Below are positions 8,211 to 20,627 of a DNA stretch of 64,000 bases, piece after piece. The notes beneath the pieces are model-generated. The model was not told the DNA's origin and made no database searches. It saw nothing but the letters and a program-made list of their open reading frames with translations. Numbering within the stretch: the stretch's first letter is position 1; each line of letters starts with the position of its first letter. The position numbers and the translations under genes are program-made. The DNA lies in the IMG/VR virus record IMGVR_UViG_3300021438_000014, positions 1 to 64,000 of that record. One strand, written 5' to 3'. Source of the stretch: a virus.

Positions 8211-8227
8211 TTCTTAATTCTCTCCTA

Positions 8228-11200
8228 TTAAGCTGACAGGTCTCCGTAGACCAACCAGGTGTTTGCTGCACGCTTTAGTAGTGTAGCAGATGACCACTGA
8301 GTGCGAAGCTTCAGACCTGGAGTAGCATTTACGGTAACTCCACCGGCACCAGCAATTGTTACCTGACCTGTTGAAGTCTGAATAATATCAATTGTAGTGC
8401 CTACTGGGAAGTTCAATGTTGAGTCCAGAGGAATAGTTAGAGTAGTGGCTGATGTATTAGCAACTTCAATGATTGTGTCACGCTCAGTTAGTGCGCTTAG
8501 GGTGTATGAAGCGCTCTTACCCGAGATAGTAGTAATTGAAGGAACGCCAGCAACAGTTTGAACTGACCCATCTGAGAATGTAACTCCACCGGAAGCGAGG
8601 CTGATTGTCTTGTTGGTGAGGGTCTGAGTTCCAGTTAGGGTTGCAACCACTGCAGTATCAATACCGATAGTCACAGCGCTTGAACCGTTGTATGAAGTTC
8701 CGGTTAGGCCGCTGTTGATGGTAAGAGTGTTTAGGTTACTTCCTAGGGTGATACCTGAGATGGTTGATGCTGCAAGCTTAGAAACTGCGATAGCAGCTGA
8801 GTCTGAAATATCGCCATTAACAATGGTCCCGTCCAGGATCATTGCTGAAGTAACAGTTCCAGTTGGGAGGGTTACAGTTCCTGTAAAGGTTGGACTGGCC
8901 GTTGGAGCCTTTGAATCAATCTGAGTCTGGACTGCCGAGGTTACGCCATCAAGATATTGGAGCTCGGTGTTTGAGACATTTCCAATAGTTGCAGATGTTG
9001 CCTGCAGAGCACCAATCTTTAGAGTGTCATAGGTAACTCCAGTGAAGTCGACTACGCTATCTGTTGGTTCGGTTGCTCCAGATACTAGCTTCCATACTCC
9101 ATCGGAGGCATCGCGGACAAGACCAGTGTGTGGGTGGTTAGAGCTGTTGGTTCCACCATTACCGTAGGCACCATAAATACCTATATCTAAAATATCAGCT
9201 GAATACTGCGAGTCAGCTAGGTAGATAAGTGAGTCAGCTACTGCAAGGTTAGTACTATTTACAATAGTTTGGGTTCCGGTGACCGTTAGGTTAGCAGTAG
9301 TTAGGTCAGTTGCATTAACTGTAGGGGCAACAAGAGTTCCAGTGAAGGTTGGGCTAGCTAGGTTAGCCTTAAGATCCAAAGCAGTCTGAGTTGCAGTAGA
9401 TACTGGCTTATTGGCATCCGATGTATTATCTACGTTAGCAAGACCAACCATTGACTTGGTAATTCCGGAAACGGTACCGGTAAAGGTTGGGTTTGAAGTA
9501 GGTGCCTTAGAATCCAACTGAGTTTGGATTGAAGATGTTACTCCATCTACATATCCGATCTCGGCGGCAGATACTGTACCGATAGATGTAGTTGCAGGAA
9601 GAACTACAGTTCCAGTAAGTGTTGCGTTGGCAAGTGGTGCCTTTAGGTCAAGTGCAGCCTGCTGAGCAGTTGATACAGGCTTGCCAGCATCCGAAGTGTT
9701 ATCTACGTTGCCGAGTCCTACCATAGCCTTAGTTACACCGGAAACGGTTCCTGTGAAGGTTGGTGACTCGATCGGTGCGTAAGTTGCTGCAATAGAGGCT
9801 GTGCTTAGCTTTGAATCAAGCTGAGCTTGAATGCTTGAAGTAACACCATCTACATAGCCTAGCTCGGTTGCAGATACGTTTCCGATAGAGGTTGCTGCTG
9901 GTAGAACTACAGTACCGGTAAAGGTTGGGTTTGAAGTAGGTGCCTTCAAATCTAGGGCAGATTGGGTTGCTGTAGAGATTGACTTATTAGCATCTGAGGT
10001 GTTGTCAACATTAGATAAACCAACCATTGCTTTGGTAATACCGGAGGTTGTTCCGGTAAATGTGGCATTGGCAGTCGGGGCCTTGCTATCAAGCTGAGCC
10101 TGAATACCTGAGGTAACACCATCTACGTAACTAATCTCTGACGCTGACACATTGCCAATTGAGGTAGTGGCAGGGAGAACGACAGTTCCAGTTAGAGTCG
10201 GGGAGTTAATGTCTGCCTTGAGAGCTATCGAGTTGTTGATAGTGGTTTGGTCGGCAGTTGTTAGAAGGAGTGCAGTATTAGCAATACCATGTACGTTGGT
10301 AGTCGTAGTGTTGTGGGTGTCGATGTCTGACTTAGTTGCAAGTGCTGCAGTATTTGCGATACCGTGCACGTTTGTGGTGTCTAGGTTGTGGGTATCGATG
10401 TCTGAGAGCATCGCTAGATCGGCAGTATTAGCGATACCATGTACATTTGTAGTATCGCTTGTGTGTGCATAAAGAGTTGATGAAACAACTAGGTCGGCAA
10501 CATTAGCAATACCATGGACCTCGGTGGTTTGGGCCATGTGATATGCCATCATATTGTTGGCATAGTTCTCTAGCTGAGCTGTTAGATCGGTAATCTCTGT
10601 AGAGGTTGTTCCAGCATATGGAAGAGCAGTCCAGTGGGAGGTACCATTACCGATCTTGAACTTACCGGTATTTGACTCTAGAACGAAGCTGCTTGCCTCA
10701 GGTACTGCATTAGCAGAAGTCAGGTTGGCGGCAGTGTCTACAACAAGAGTTGCCTTAGTTGCAATGTTATTAGCAACAGTAGTGGAGAAGTTAGGGTCAT
10801 CTCCAAGAGCTGCGGCCAGTTCATTTAAGGTATTTAGTAGGTTTGGTGATGAATCTACTAGCGCAGAGATGGCTGAGTCAGCGTAAGCCTTTGCTGCTGA
10901 TTCAGCAGTATCTGCCTTGGTCTGAGCGCCAGTCTTAGTTTCGAGGGCAGCAGTGTTTGCAATACCGTGAATATTAAGAATTGAAGAGTTGTGGGCATAT
11001 AGCTCTGAATCTGTATATGACTCTGCAGTGGAAACTCCAACATCTACCCTATTCTGAGCACCAGTCTTAGTCTCTAGTTCGTTTGTATCAGCGATGCCGT
11101 GAACGTTAGTGTGTGAGCTGCTGTGTGCTGAGACTGTATTTGCAAGGTCAGCAATTAATGCATCAACCTGACTAGGTAGATCGGTTGCATATCCGAGATC

Positions 11201-11338
11201 AGCCCAAGCGAGGCCGGCTCGACCAATTTTAAACTTGCCAGAGTCTGACTCAAAGCCGACTTCACCATCAGAAAGGGTAGGGTTAGTTGAGGTCCAGTTA
11301 GCGGCAGTACCGCGTCTAAGCTGAATCTTAATTGCCAT
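8228..11338 (-). CDS. Large tail-fibre protein with repeated shaft modules
   Basis: A 1,036-residue fibre. The N-terminus 'IQLRRGTAANWTSTNP' with 'GEVGFESDSGKFKIG' is the module seen at the start of many phage tail fibres and appendages. The middle has two repeat families: 'T-x-NVHGIANTAAL' units (about residues 75-375) and 'FTGTVVLP-x-x-TSIGNVSA' plus 'YVDGVTSSIQAQLDSKAP' units (about 380-830). The last 200 residues are beta-rich with a 'TIDIIQTSTGQVTI' strand common in fibre tips. It overlaps the upstream fibre gene by one base (TAATG). Host receptor binding is the likely role. Confidence 0.85.
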   Translation of the reverse strand: MAIKIQLRRGTAANWTSTNPTLSDGEVGFESDSGKFKIGRAGLAWADLGYATDLPSQVDALIADLANTVSAHSSSHTNVHGIADTNELETKTGAQNRVDVGVSTAESYTDSELYAHNSSILNIHGIANTAALETKTGAQTKADTAESAAKAYADSAISALVDSSPNLLNTLNELAAALGDDPNFSTTVANNIATKATLVVDTAANLTSANAVPEASSFVLESNTGKFKIGNGTSHWTALPYAGTTSTEITDLTAQLENYANNMMAYHMAQTTEVHGIANVADLVVSSTLYAHTSDTTNVHGIANTADLAMLSDIDTHNLDTTNVHGIANTAALATKSDIDTHNTTTTNVHGIANTALLLTTADQTTINNSIALKADINSPTLTGTVVLPATTSIGNVSASEISYVDGVTSGIQAQLDSKAPTANATFTGTTSGITKAMVGLSNVDNTSDANKSISTATQSALDLKAPTSNPTFTGTVVLPAATSIGNVSATELGYVDGVTSSIQAQLDSKLSTASIAATYAPIESPTFTGTVSGVTKAMVGLGNVDNTSDAGKPVSTAQQAALDLKAPLANATLTGTVVLPATTSIGTVSAAEIGYVDGVTSSIQTQLDSKAPTSNPTFTGTVSGITKSMVGLANVDNTSDANKPVSTATQTALDLKANLASPTFTGTLVAPTVNATDLTTANLTVTGTQTIVNSTNLAVADSLIYLADSQYSADILDIGIYGAYGNGGTNSSNHPHTGLVRDASDGVWKLVSGATEPTDSVVDFTGVTYDTLKIGALQATSATIGNVSNTELQYLDGVTSAVQTQIDSKAPTASPTFTGTVTLPTGTVTSAMILDGTIVNGDISDSAAIAVSKLAASTISGITLGSNLNTLTINSGLTGTSYNGSSAVTIGIDTAVVATLTGTQTLTNKTISLASGGVTFSDGSVQTVAGVPSITTISGKSASYTLSALTERDTIIEVANTSATTLTIPLDSTLNFPVGTTIDIIQTSTGQVTIAGAGGVTVNATPGLKLRTQWSSATLLKRAANTWLVYGDLSA

Positions 11339-11736
11339 TAGAAGCTACTTTCGTTTCCACCATCATAGGTAAAGTTGTAGGTAGTAGTGGTAGAGGTTCC
11401 ACCATCAATTGTACCAGTTACTGAAGACACGTTGTATAGTCCAGCATCTGCAGAAATAAGCCCGAAATCGGACAGTAGGCTGATCAAACTAATATTTACC
11501 CAGGAGGTAGTGGTTTGGTCGTAGAGAAGGACATCTCCGCCTGCAGGTGAGGGTGCCTGAACATCTGTAAGGGTTGACATTGCTGCAGATGGCCCGCTAG
11601 AAGCAGACCAGGAACTGCCATCAAAGGTATATACCTTTTTGTCTGTAGTTAGAAAAAAGAGGTCGCCAGTTAAACCTGCCGCAGGTAGAACTGGCCCATG
11701 TGGCAGGTTTACTGGCGTTAAAAACTTTCTTGACAA
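11338..11736 (-). CDS. Small tail-fibre-associated protein
   Basis: A 132-residue protein with the same N-terminus pattern as the fibre at 11764 ('MSRKFLTPVNL' against '[11 protein letters not shown]'), followed by a 'GDLFFLTTDKKVYTFDGSSW' segment typical of fibre N-terminal modules and a Thr/Gly-rich C-terminus. It is probably a truncated fibre paralogue or an adaptor between fibre parts; role inferred from similarity and location between two fibre genes. Confidence 0.7.
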   Translation of the reverse strand: MSRKFLTPVNLPHGPVLPAAGLTGDLFFLTTDKKVYTFDGSSWSASSGPSAAMSTLTDVQAPSPAGGDVLLYDQTTTSWVNISLISLLSDFGLISADAGLYNVSSVTGTIDGGTSTTTTYNFTYDGGNESSF

Positions 11737-11763
11737 AGTTTTTCCTCTTTATTTAAAGGCTTA

Positions 11764-13134
11764 TTAGCCGATTACTACAACTTGATATGCACCAGCTGCA
11801 ACAGTAGCTGCTGAAACCCATGAAAGAGTTGCAACAGTAGTGCTGGTACGAACTACATCTACTTCAACCTGATCATATGATACGGCATCAAATACCTGAA
11901 CTAGTACGTTGCGGGTACCTAGTCCGTGAGTCACGGTCCATGAAACAACATTACTAGACGGCACTAGTTCCGCATTTGCTTCGGTGTGCTTAGTAGTAGG
12001 AGCAGCAGCCGAGATAGCTCCAGATACAGTATTATCTACATACTGCTTGGTTGCAGCCATTAAGTTAGATGTCGGATCGCTTGCAAGAGTTAGGTCACCA
12101 GTCATGGTGTCGCCATTCTTAGCAACCTTATTAGCAATAGCATTGGTAACAGAGGTTGCGAAGCTTGGGTCATCAGCAATTGCTGCTGCAAGTTCATTGA
12201 GAGTGTTAAGAAGATCCGGAGCACCAGCGACTAATCCTGCTACTGCAGAGTCAATGCGATCCTTAACAGTATTTCCAGTTGAGCCATTAACAGTTGCATC
12301 ACCAATAAGACCGCCTACATAACCGTGAGAAGCGATCTCATTGCCTGCCGACGCGGCTGTAATATAGGCAGTACCATCAGCATTAAGAACGATATTTCCA
12401 GTAGTGGAAACAATGTCTACGGTTCCGGGAGTAGTTATGTCTACTGCATAACCTGAATGTACGGTTAGTTTTCCAGAACTATTATCAACGCTAACAAAGT
12501 TATTAGCCCCGCCTGCTCCACCAGCTGATTGGAAGTAGGTATCCCCGGTGAAGGTCTTATTAGAAAGATTCTGAATATCAGAAGTTCCAACAACATCACC
12601 AGTTACTCCGTGAACTCCAGAGGAAGATCCAGTGTGGGTATCTAGGTGTCCTTGTACGGTGCTTGCAGAACCTGCAGCATCGTAGTTTACAGCTAGACCA
12701 TCAGCGTAGTTCTGAGCTGCAGTTTGGGCAGCTGATGCTGCTCCAGCTACGTCATAGTTGACAGCAAGACCATTGGCATATGATTTAGCAGCTGCTTCAG
12801 CAGAAGCCGCTGAGCCCACTGCATCGTAGTTACCTGCGAGTGAATCTGCATATCCTTCAGCTGCAGTCTGAGCCGCTGCTGCAGCACCCTTAGCATCATA
12901 GGTGTTTGCTAGATCAAGAGCTGTGATTGCTGCATTGATAGCATCTGAAACGCTTCCACCCTGAGCAAGGGTTAGCCAAGAGGTGCCATTGAAGTAGCGA
13001 AGAGTGTTGTCACCAGTGTTGTAATAGATTTGACCAGCTACAGGTGACTGAGGAGCAATAGCCAGGTTTTGGATTCTGGCATTCAGCAGCTCATTCTTAT
13101 TAAGATTGAGCCCCGTTAGGAATTGACGTGACAT
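11764..13134 (-). CDS. Tail-fibre protein with Ala-rich shaft repeats
   Basis: A 456-residue fibre protein. Residues 33-57 hold the '[20 protein letters not shown]' type module. Residues about 75-165 are four repeats of 'A[18 protein letters not shown]', then a '[22 protein letters not shown]' connector found in many fibres. The C-terminus (about 380-456) is beta-rich and ends in hydrophobic strands. It is a virion attachment protein by family resemblance; the host receptor cannot be read. Confidence 0.83.
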   Translation of the reverse strand: MSRQFLTGLNLNKNELLNARIQNLAIAPQSPVAGQIYYNTGDNTLRYFNGTSWLTLAQGGSVSDAINAAITALDLANTYDAKGAAAAAQTAAEGYADSLAGNYDAVGSAASAEAAAKSYANGLAVNYDVAGAASAAQTAAQNYADGLAVNYDAAGSASTVQGHLDTHTGSSSGVHGVTGDVVGTSDIQNLSNKTFTGDTYFQSAGGAGGANNFVSVDNSSGKLTVHSGYAVDITTPGTVDIVSTTGNIVLNADGTAYITAASAGNEIASHGYVGGLIGDATVNGSTGNTVKDRIDSAVAGLVAGAPDLLNTLNELAAAIADDPSFATSVTNAIANKVAKNGDTMTGDLTLASDPTSNLMAATKQYVDNTVSGAISAAAPTTKHTEANAELVPSSNVVSWTVTHGLGTRNVLVQVFDAVSYDQVEVDVVRTSTTVATLSWVSAATVAAGAYQVVVIG

Positions 13135-13143
13135 TATGTTTCC

Positions 13144-13461
13144 TTATGAGAGATGAGCTTTTCCAGAAATTGCCTCTGAAAAAGATATGGTTAGTTGAGT
13201 TTCATTGATATGTGTCACTGTTCCTTCTATCTGCGATTCCCCACTGTCAAAGACAGTCACATTTGGAAAGAAGTTTAAATTGTGCAGTACAGTCCAGATT
13301 GTTGCCGGAGTGCTTTGTAGATGCCTATAAGAAACTAGGGGTACAATTTCACTGGCAGCAATACCGTTAGTTCCAGCTGGACCTTGGGGTCCGGGGGCGG
13401 AGACTATGATTTGGCGAACATATTTACCGGATGCGACACTACTCGCTACATCTCCAGCCAT
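13144..13461 (-). CDS. Small virion protein with a short collagen-like patch
   Basis: A 105-residue protein with an 'APGPQGPAGTNG' patch near residue 27, i.e. three Gly-Pro-X type triplets, followed by a beta-rich domain ('TVLHNLNFFPNVTVFDSG') of a kind common in phage fibre and baseplate proteins. The TAATGG junction couples it to the gene upstream. The Gly-Pro triplets are candidate sites for prolyl hydroxylation. Confidence 0.7.
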   Translation of the reverse strand: MAGDVASSVASGKYVRQIIVSAPGPQGPAGTNGIAASEIVPLVSYRHLQSTPATIWTVLHNLNFFPNVTVFDSGESQIEGTVTHINETQLTISFSEAISGKAHLS

Positions 13462-13823
13462 TATCTGGTCACCTCTGCTCTAACTACAAAATTTCCCTGA
13501 ATCAGTTTGTATACATAAAGCTCGGAGTTTGGGGCAACTAGCTCTAGATCGTAAACGTACTTATCTTCAGGTATGGTTGCCATATCTTCATCAGAAACAT
13601 AAAGTTCAATGTTTCCATTTGAAGCTCCTAAACTGATCCCACCATTTTCAGTTGTTAGGTCAAGGATTATTACATCGCTATCGCTTGTTTTTCTCACCTG
13701 CATGCGGGCTGTGTATCCTCTAAGTAGGATAGGCTTTTTTGCAGGGTCTCTCCATAGGATAGTGCGTGAAAAAGTAGAGCCTTGGTCAGCAACCATATTG
13801 TATAGTCCAGCTGGTGTGCTCAT
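13461..13823 (-). CDS. Small virion structural protein
   Basis: A 120-residue beta-rich protein ('FSRTILWRDPAKKPILLRGYTARMQV', split here for length) resembling small phage proteins that sit at the base of the fibre operon; 'W-x-D-x-x-x-x-P-I-L-L-R-G-Y-T-A-R-M-Q' is the recurrent core. It is the first gene of the minus-strand fibre block. An AGGAG-like site precedes ATG 13823. Confidence 0.65.
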   Translation of the reverse strand: MSTPAGLYNMVADQGSTFSRTILWRDPAKKPILLRGYTARMQVRKTSDSDVIILDLTTENGGISLGASNGNIELYVSDEDMATIPEDKYVYDLELVAPNSELYVYKLIQGNFVVRAEVTR

Positions 13824-13895
13824 ATATTTCTTCCGCAGGAGAGTAGGATTTGGCTATTCTTATTTTACATCATGGATAAAACTTTAATTTTGAGG

Positions 13896-13907
13896 TAAAA
13901 TACGTGT
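13896..13907 (+). promoter_or_regulatory. -10 box and spacer for a leaderless start
   Basis: TAAAAT at 13896-13901 is followed by six bases and then ATG at 13908. With transcription starting about seven bases after a -10 box, the mRNA would begin at or next to the ATG. Confidence 0.5.
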
Positions 13908-13946
13908 ATGGCTTTTAAAAACCCCCTAGAGGTCCCTAATGACTAG
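13908..13946 (+). CDS. Possible 12-residue leader peptide ORF
   Basis: ATG at 13908 opens MAFKNPLEVPND and stops at TAG 13944-13946, overlapping the ATG of the DUF3039 gene at 13939. The GAGG ribosome site of that gene lies inside this mini-ORF. The same layout recurs at 47268-47306. It may serve translational coupling; it could also be chance. Confidence 0.35.
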   Translation: MAFKNPLEVPND

Positions 13947-14190
13947 CGTATCTACCTTAGAAATTGTAGAGACTGAAAATCAGATTCAGCTTGATGATGA
14001 AGGCAACGAAGTCTTTGCTCACTATGCTGAGAAAGTCTCGACCACTGCTGGATATGTCTTAGGTACCCCTGTTCAAGCCATCTGTGGCAAGGTTTTTGTG
14101 CCATTCCGCAATCCGGATAAGCTCCGAATTTGTTCAGCTTGCAAAGAGATTATGGATGCACTATTCTTGAATAATGACGAAAATCAGTAG
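13939..14190 (+). CDS. DUF3039 family protein
   Basis: An 83-residue protein with the actinobacterial DUF3039 pattern: 'GTPVQAICGKVFVPFRNP' followed by 'CSACKEIMD'. Cys residues at the 'ICGK' and 'CSAC' positions look like a small zinc site. Function is unknown; the family is widespread in Actinobacteria, which supports the host assignment. It is the first gene of the rightward block that leads into the ribonucleotide reductase operon. Confidence 0.75.
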   Translation: MTSVSTLEIVETENQIQLDDEGNEVFAHYAEKVSTTAGYVLGTPVQAICGKVFVPFRNPDKLRICSACKEIMDALFLNNDENQ

Positions 14191-14220
14191 TTGATTTTTG
14201 TCCTATACTGGATTAACTAA

Positions 14221-14253
14221 TGGTCCTGGCGTCCTCAAAAAACGTCAGGATTT
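14221..14253 (+). promoter_or_regulatory. Hairpin in the nrdH leader
   Basis: TCCTGGCGT and ACGTCAGGA pair over 9 bp with one G-U and enclose a loop of about nine bases. It sits 30-60 bases before nrdH without a T-run, so it is more likely a leader structure than a terminator. A TATACT -10-like box lies at 14203-14208. Confidence 0.45.
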
Positions 14254-14281
14254 CTCATCTCCTATTGAAAGAAAATCAAAA

Positions 14282-14503
14282 ATGGCCGTAACCGTTTATA
14301 CTCTCCCCTCTTGCGTACAGTGCGACACAACAAAGAGATATTTAACAAATAACGGCATTGATTTCACTACTATTGACCTTAGCGTTGACTCTGATGCCGC
14401 TGATTATGTGAAGGGTCTTGGCTATCAAGCTGCTCCTGTTGTAGTTGCCGGAGATGCGCATTGGAGTGGTTTCCTCCCTGACCGACTAAACTCCCTGAAG
14501 TAG
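14282..14503 (+). CDS. nrdH: NrdH-redoxin / glutaredoxin-like electron donor
   Basis: A 73-residue thioredoxin-fold protein with redox motif C11-V-Q-C14, 'TVYTLPSC' strand, and the 'AAPVVVAGDAHWSGFLPDRL' end typical of NrdH. It would reduce the class Ib ribonucleotide reductase. I chose ATG 14282, preceded by a GAAAG site, because the family starts here; longer in-frame starts lack homology. It begins the nrdH-nrdI-nrdE-nrdF order. Confidence 0.9.
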   Translation: MAVTVYTLPSCVQCDTTKRYLTNNGIDFTTIDLSVDSDAADYVKGLGYQAAPVVVAGDAHWSGFLPDRLNSLK

Positions 14504-14897
14504 CTCGTATGTACGACATCGTTTATTTCTCAAACGTGTCGGGGAATACTAAAAGATTTGTAAATAAATTAGGTTTTAACCTAATTCAGATACCCCTGCG
14601 CTGGGATGAAAAATCCCCCTTGACTGTAGAACGTGAATACGTTATAGTAAGTCCTACGTACGGTGGTGGAGCAGACAATAGAACTGTTCCTAAATCGGTG
14701 ATTAATTTCTTGAATATAGAAAGTAATCGTGCTTTACTTAGAGGTGTTATAGGTACTGGAGATTTCAACTTCGGTACTCACTTCTGTAAGGCTGCGGAGA
14801 TTATTTCAGCAAAAACCGGAGTGCCTTTGCTGTATAAAGTTGAAATAACTGGCACACCAGACGATGTAGAACAAGTAAAAGAGAGGCTAGAGCTGCT

Positions 14898-17983
<3,086 letters not shown>

Positions 17984-18001
17984 TCTTTAGAAAAAAAAGA
18001 G

Positions 18002-18030
18002 AACCCCTCCCGAAGGAGGGGTTTTCTTTT
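18002..18030. terminator. Bidirectional terminator between nrdF and phoH
   Basis: AACCCCTCC and GGAGGGGTT form a 9-bp stem with a CGAA loop, followed by TTCTTTT on the plus strand and TCTCTTTTTTT on the minus strand. It lies between converging genes and can stop both. Confidence 0.9.
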
Positions 18031-18038
18031 GCTTGGTT

Positions 18039-19337
18039 TTATTCGTCAAGGAGTCGAGTAACCATCTCGGCAACCTGGCTTCGCTCTGAACGAGTTAGCT
18101 TGATGTGGGCAAATAGTTCTTCGCCCTTAAGCTTCTCAACAACAGAGGCGATTCCATCGTGACGACCAACACGCAGGTTGTCACGCTGGGCAACATCGCT
18201 ACTGATGAATACTCGAGTATTCTCTCCAGTACGGCTCAGAGCGGTGAGGAGTACGTTACGCTCCAGGTTTTGAGCCTCGTCAATAATTATGATGGTATCG
18301 GTGAAGGTACGACCACGAATATGGGTTAGAGGTAGCACCTCGATGATTCCACGATCAATTACATCCTCGATGACGTTCTTAGATGCAAATGCACTTAAGG
18401 CATCGAATACTGCTGCTGCCCATGGGTTCATCTTCTCCGCTTCAGAGCCCGGAAGGAATCCTAGTTCCTGACCACCAACAGCAAAGAGTGGGCGGAAGAC
18501 AACTATCTTCTTATGAGTACGTTGCTCGATTACTGCTTCTAGTCCGGCAGCTAAGGCAAGCATGCTCTTACCGGTTCCACCGCTACCGCTCATCGAGACA
18601 ATACCAATAGAGTTATCAAGTAGCTGTGATAAGGCAATACGCTGCTGAGCTGATCTGCCGCGGACACCAAATGCTTCTAGGTCTTGGGGGACTAGCTCTA
18701 CTCCACCTGAGGCAGTGATTCGTGCAATAGCAGATGATCTACCTGCCTTTAGAATCACTCCAGTGTGGACGGGGGTGTCTTTTAGTTCATCACTAACTCT
18801 AGAGGTTGGTAAAACTTTATTTTCGTATAGTGAATCAAGTATTTCTTTTTCAACATTTACTTGTACAACTCCGGTATAGCCAGAGTCTGGAAGAATATCT
18901 GCACGGTAATCTTCAGCAGTAATGTCTACAGCTGTAGATGCTAGTAGTCGCATTGGTAGATCTTTGCTTACTAGCACTACATCTTGACCTCTTTCACGTA
19001 GAGAGGCAGCTACTGTAATAATTGCAGTATCGTGGGAGCGATCATCTTTAATAGTTTCTGGAAGAAGTGATCTATCACCTGGATATACCTCAACTCGAAG
19101 GGTGCCTCCATCAGCATTAACTACAACACCATGCTTGAGATCACCTTTAGAGCCTCTTAGCTCTTCTAAAGACCTAAGGGCTTGACGAGCCGGATATCCG
19201 AGTTCGGGGTCATTTCTTTTATTTTCCAACTCTTTTAGGACGATTAGTGGTAAAACTACCTCGTGCTTTTCGAATGAAAAAATTGATTTTGGGTTTGCTA
19301 GCAGAACGCTAGTGTCGAGGACGTAGGTAGTAACCAC
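18039..19337 (-). CDS. PhoH-like ATPase with N-terminal PIN domain (PhoH2 type)
   Basis: A 432-residue protein. Residues 1-140 form a PIN RNase domain (D8, E36, D103, D126 acidic set); residues 230-432 a PhoH ATPase with Walker A GSGGTGKS (251-258) and Walker B 'TIIIIDEAQN' (348-357). PhoH2 proteins act as RNA helicase/ribonucleases. Start GTG 19337 is favoured by an AGGAAGAG site. PhoH genes are common in large phages, with unclear benefit. Confidence 0.93.
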   Translation of the reverse strand: MVTTYVLDTSVLLANPKSIFSFEKHEVVLPLIVLKELENKRNDPELGYPARQALRSLEELRGSKGDLKHGVVVNADGGTLRVEVYPGDRSLLPETIKDDRSHDTAIITVAASLRERGQDVVLVSKDLPMRLLASTAVDITAEDYRADILPDSGYTGVVQVNVEKEILDSLYENKVLPTSRVSDELKDTPVHTGVILKAGRSSAIARITASGGVELVPQDLEAFGVRGRSAQQRIALSQLLDNSIGIVSMSGSGGTGKSMLALAAGLEAVIEQRTHKKIVVFRPLFAVGGQELGFLPGSEAEKMNPWAAAVFDALSAFASKNVIEDVIDRGIIEVLPLTHIRGRTFTDTIIIIDEAQNLERNVLLTALSRTGENTRVFISSDVAQRDNLRVGRHDGIASVVEKLKGEELFAHIKLTRSERSQVAEMVTRLLDE

Positions 19338-19396
19338 CGATGCTCTTCCTATTGGTAGAATTTACATGACAATACTAACAGCTTTATGGAGACACC

Positions 19397-19582
19397 TTGC
19401 CGACCTACGAATATAAGTGCAGCATAGACCCGGATCATAAATTCTCTGAGATTCGTGGAATTAATAGTGAACCTACAAGAGAGACTTGCGCTACTGAAGG
19501 GTGTGAAGGTAGACTAATTAGAGTATTTAGCGCACCTCCAATCACCTTTAAGGGTAGTGGATTTCATGCTAAAAAAGGATAA
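19397..19582 (+). CDS. FmdB-type zinc-ribbon protein
   Basis: A 61-residue protein beginning 'MPTYEYKC', with C8, C31 and C36 and the 'SAPPITFKGSGF' tail of the FmdB regulator family. The second Cys of the first CxxC is missing (DPDH instead), so metal binding is uncertain. It starts at TTG 19397 behind ATGGAG; the homology begins exactly there. Confidence 0.85.
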   Translation: MPTYEYKCSIDPDHKFSEIRGINSEPTRETCATEGCEGRLIRVFSAPPITFKGSGFHAKKG

Positions 19583-19604
19583 CTAGAACTAGAAAAGAGC
19601 TCCG

Positions 19605-19934
19605 ATGCTAGATGACATTTATACAGATATGCCAGATTTTTCGGAGCTTGGGGTGCCTATGTGCGCTCAGACTGATCCTGAAATTTTTTTCCCGCGTGAG
19701 AATTATGACCAAAATGGGAAGTTTATATCTGCCGTATATGCCAATGTAACTGGGGCTAAAGAGCTATGCTCTAAGTGCCCTTATAAGATGGCTTGCTATG
19801 CCTATGCTATGAAGCAGCCATATATTGACGGTATCTGGGGTGGTACTACCGAAGCTGACCGTTCTAATACCCGTCGTCGCTTACGTCGTCGCGACAATAT
19901 TCGTACTAAGCTAGCACAATTTGATGTAAAATAA
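19605..19934 (+). CDS. WhiB-like Fe-S transcription regulator
   Basis: A 109-residue protein with the four WhiB cysteines C20, C55, C58 and C64, the 'GIWGGTTEADR' turn (76-86), and a basic C-terminal tail rich in Arg (RRRLRRRD). WhiB proteins carry a 4Fe-4S cluster and bind the sigma factor of actinobacteria; phage copies can shut or redirect host transcription. It is separated from FmdB by 22 bases. Confidence 0.93.
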   Translation: MLDDIYTDMPDFSELGVPMCAQTDPEIFFPRENYDQNGKFISAVYANVTGAKELCSKCPYKMACYAYAMKQPYIDGIWGGTTEADRSNTRRRLRRRDNIRTKLAQFDVK

Positions 19935-19990
19935 TAGTGTCCCTTGGGAGAGAGGACTTCCTTAATTACCTCTACTCCCGGGAGAACACT

Positions 19991-20308
19991 ATGAAGATGT
20001 TTTTGGACATCGTATACCGCATTATCGCGGTTTTCGTTGCTACAGCGTTAGCAACAATTGGTACTGGATCGCTTGTCGGTGTAAGCATTGCACAATCTGC
20101 CCTTATGGCTGGTGCTGGTGCTGTAGCTGCTGTTATCGAGCGTCTTGCACGTGCATTTATGGATGACGGTAAGTTGACCATGGAAGAAGTGAATGCAGCA
20201 TTTAATGTCAAGGATCCAAAGAAGACTGCTGATGGACTTGGTGAACCTGAAGTTGCAGAAGTTAAGATCGATGGTCTTGATGATGCAGATCACGAGCCAT
20301 ACCAGTAA
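19991..20308 (+). CDS. Holin-like small membrane protein (r1t-type resemblance)
   Basis: A 105-residue protein starting at ATG 19991 behind GGGAGA. Two hydrophobic segments (about residues 7-30 and 33-52) are followed by a charged 'DDGKLTMEEVNAAF' motif, a C-terminal pattern seen in small actinophage membrane proteins of r1t-holin type. The pore function is inference; the M23 endolysin is 22 kb away, with another small membrane gene beside it. A longer in-frame GTG start at 19937 is less likely. Confidence 0.55.
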   Translation: MKMFLDIVYRIIAVFVATALATIGTGSLVGVSIAQSALMAGAGAVAAVIERLARAFMDDGKLTMEEVNAAFNVKDPKKTADGLGEPEVAEVKIDGLDDADHEPYQ

Positions 20309-20319
20309 ATAGATTTGCT

Positions 20320-20361
20320 AAATTAAACCCTCTGCTCTATAGTGAGTGGAGGGTTTAATTT
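20320..20361 (+). terminator. Probable terminator
   Basis: A 13-bp perfect stem (AAATTAAACCCTC / GAGGGTTTAATTT) with a 16-base loop; only a short T-run follows, so strength is uncertain. Confidence 0.65.
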
Positions 20362-20373
20362 TTAGGAGAGATT

Positions 20374-20607
20374 ATGGATTTTGAAGAATGGCTTCGAACG
20401 GGAATTGAAAATGGGTGGTGTGGTCCAGCGGTTTGCCACACACATGACGGGCTTCCAACTACAGTTGCAGAAGATGAAGAGTTTGAAGAATCTGATCCAT
20501 GCATCCATATCGTTAGACTTTATGAAGATGAAGCTACTAAGATTGGTGTAGAAACAAACCACGGACCCAGTGTGTGGCGAGCAACTAATCGCGGCATTGA
20601 GCTCTAA
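20374..20607 (+). CDS. Small protein of a duplicated FEEWLR/THDG family
   Basis: A 77-residue acidic protein of unknown function. The pattern F-E-E-W-L-R-x-G ... W ... C-x-T-H-D-G-x-P ... H-I-V-x-x-Y ... P-x-x-W-R-x-x-x-R-G is shared with the minus-strand gene at 26349-26657, so the window holds two paralogues. Similar small proteins occur in actinophages to my knowledge. ATG 20374 follows AGGAGAG. Confidence 0.7.
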   Translation: MDFEEWLRTGIENGWCGPAVCHTHDGLPTTVAEDEEFEESDPCIHIVRLYEDEATKIGVETNHGPSVWRATNRGIEL

Positions 20608-20627
20608 AAAAGAAAGAAGGAAAGACA

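Noticed and set aside
19356-19396. Third 12-codon-type leader ORF before fmdB
   Set aside because: The spacing from TAGAAT to the ATG is only four bases and the frame is longer, so it does not fit the pattern.
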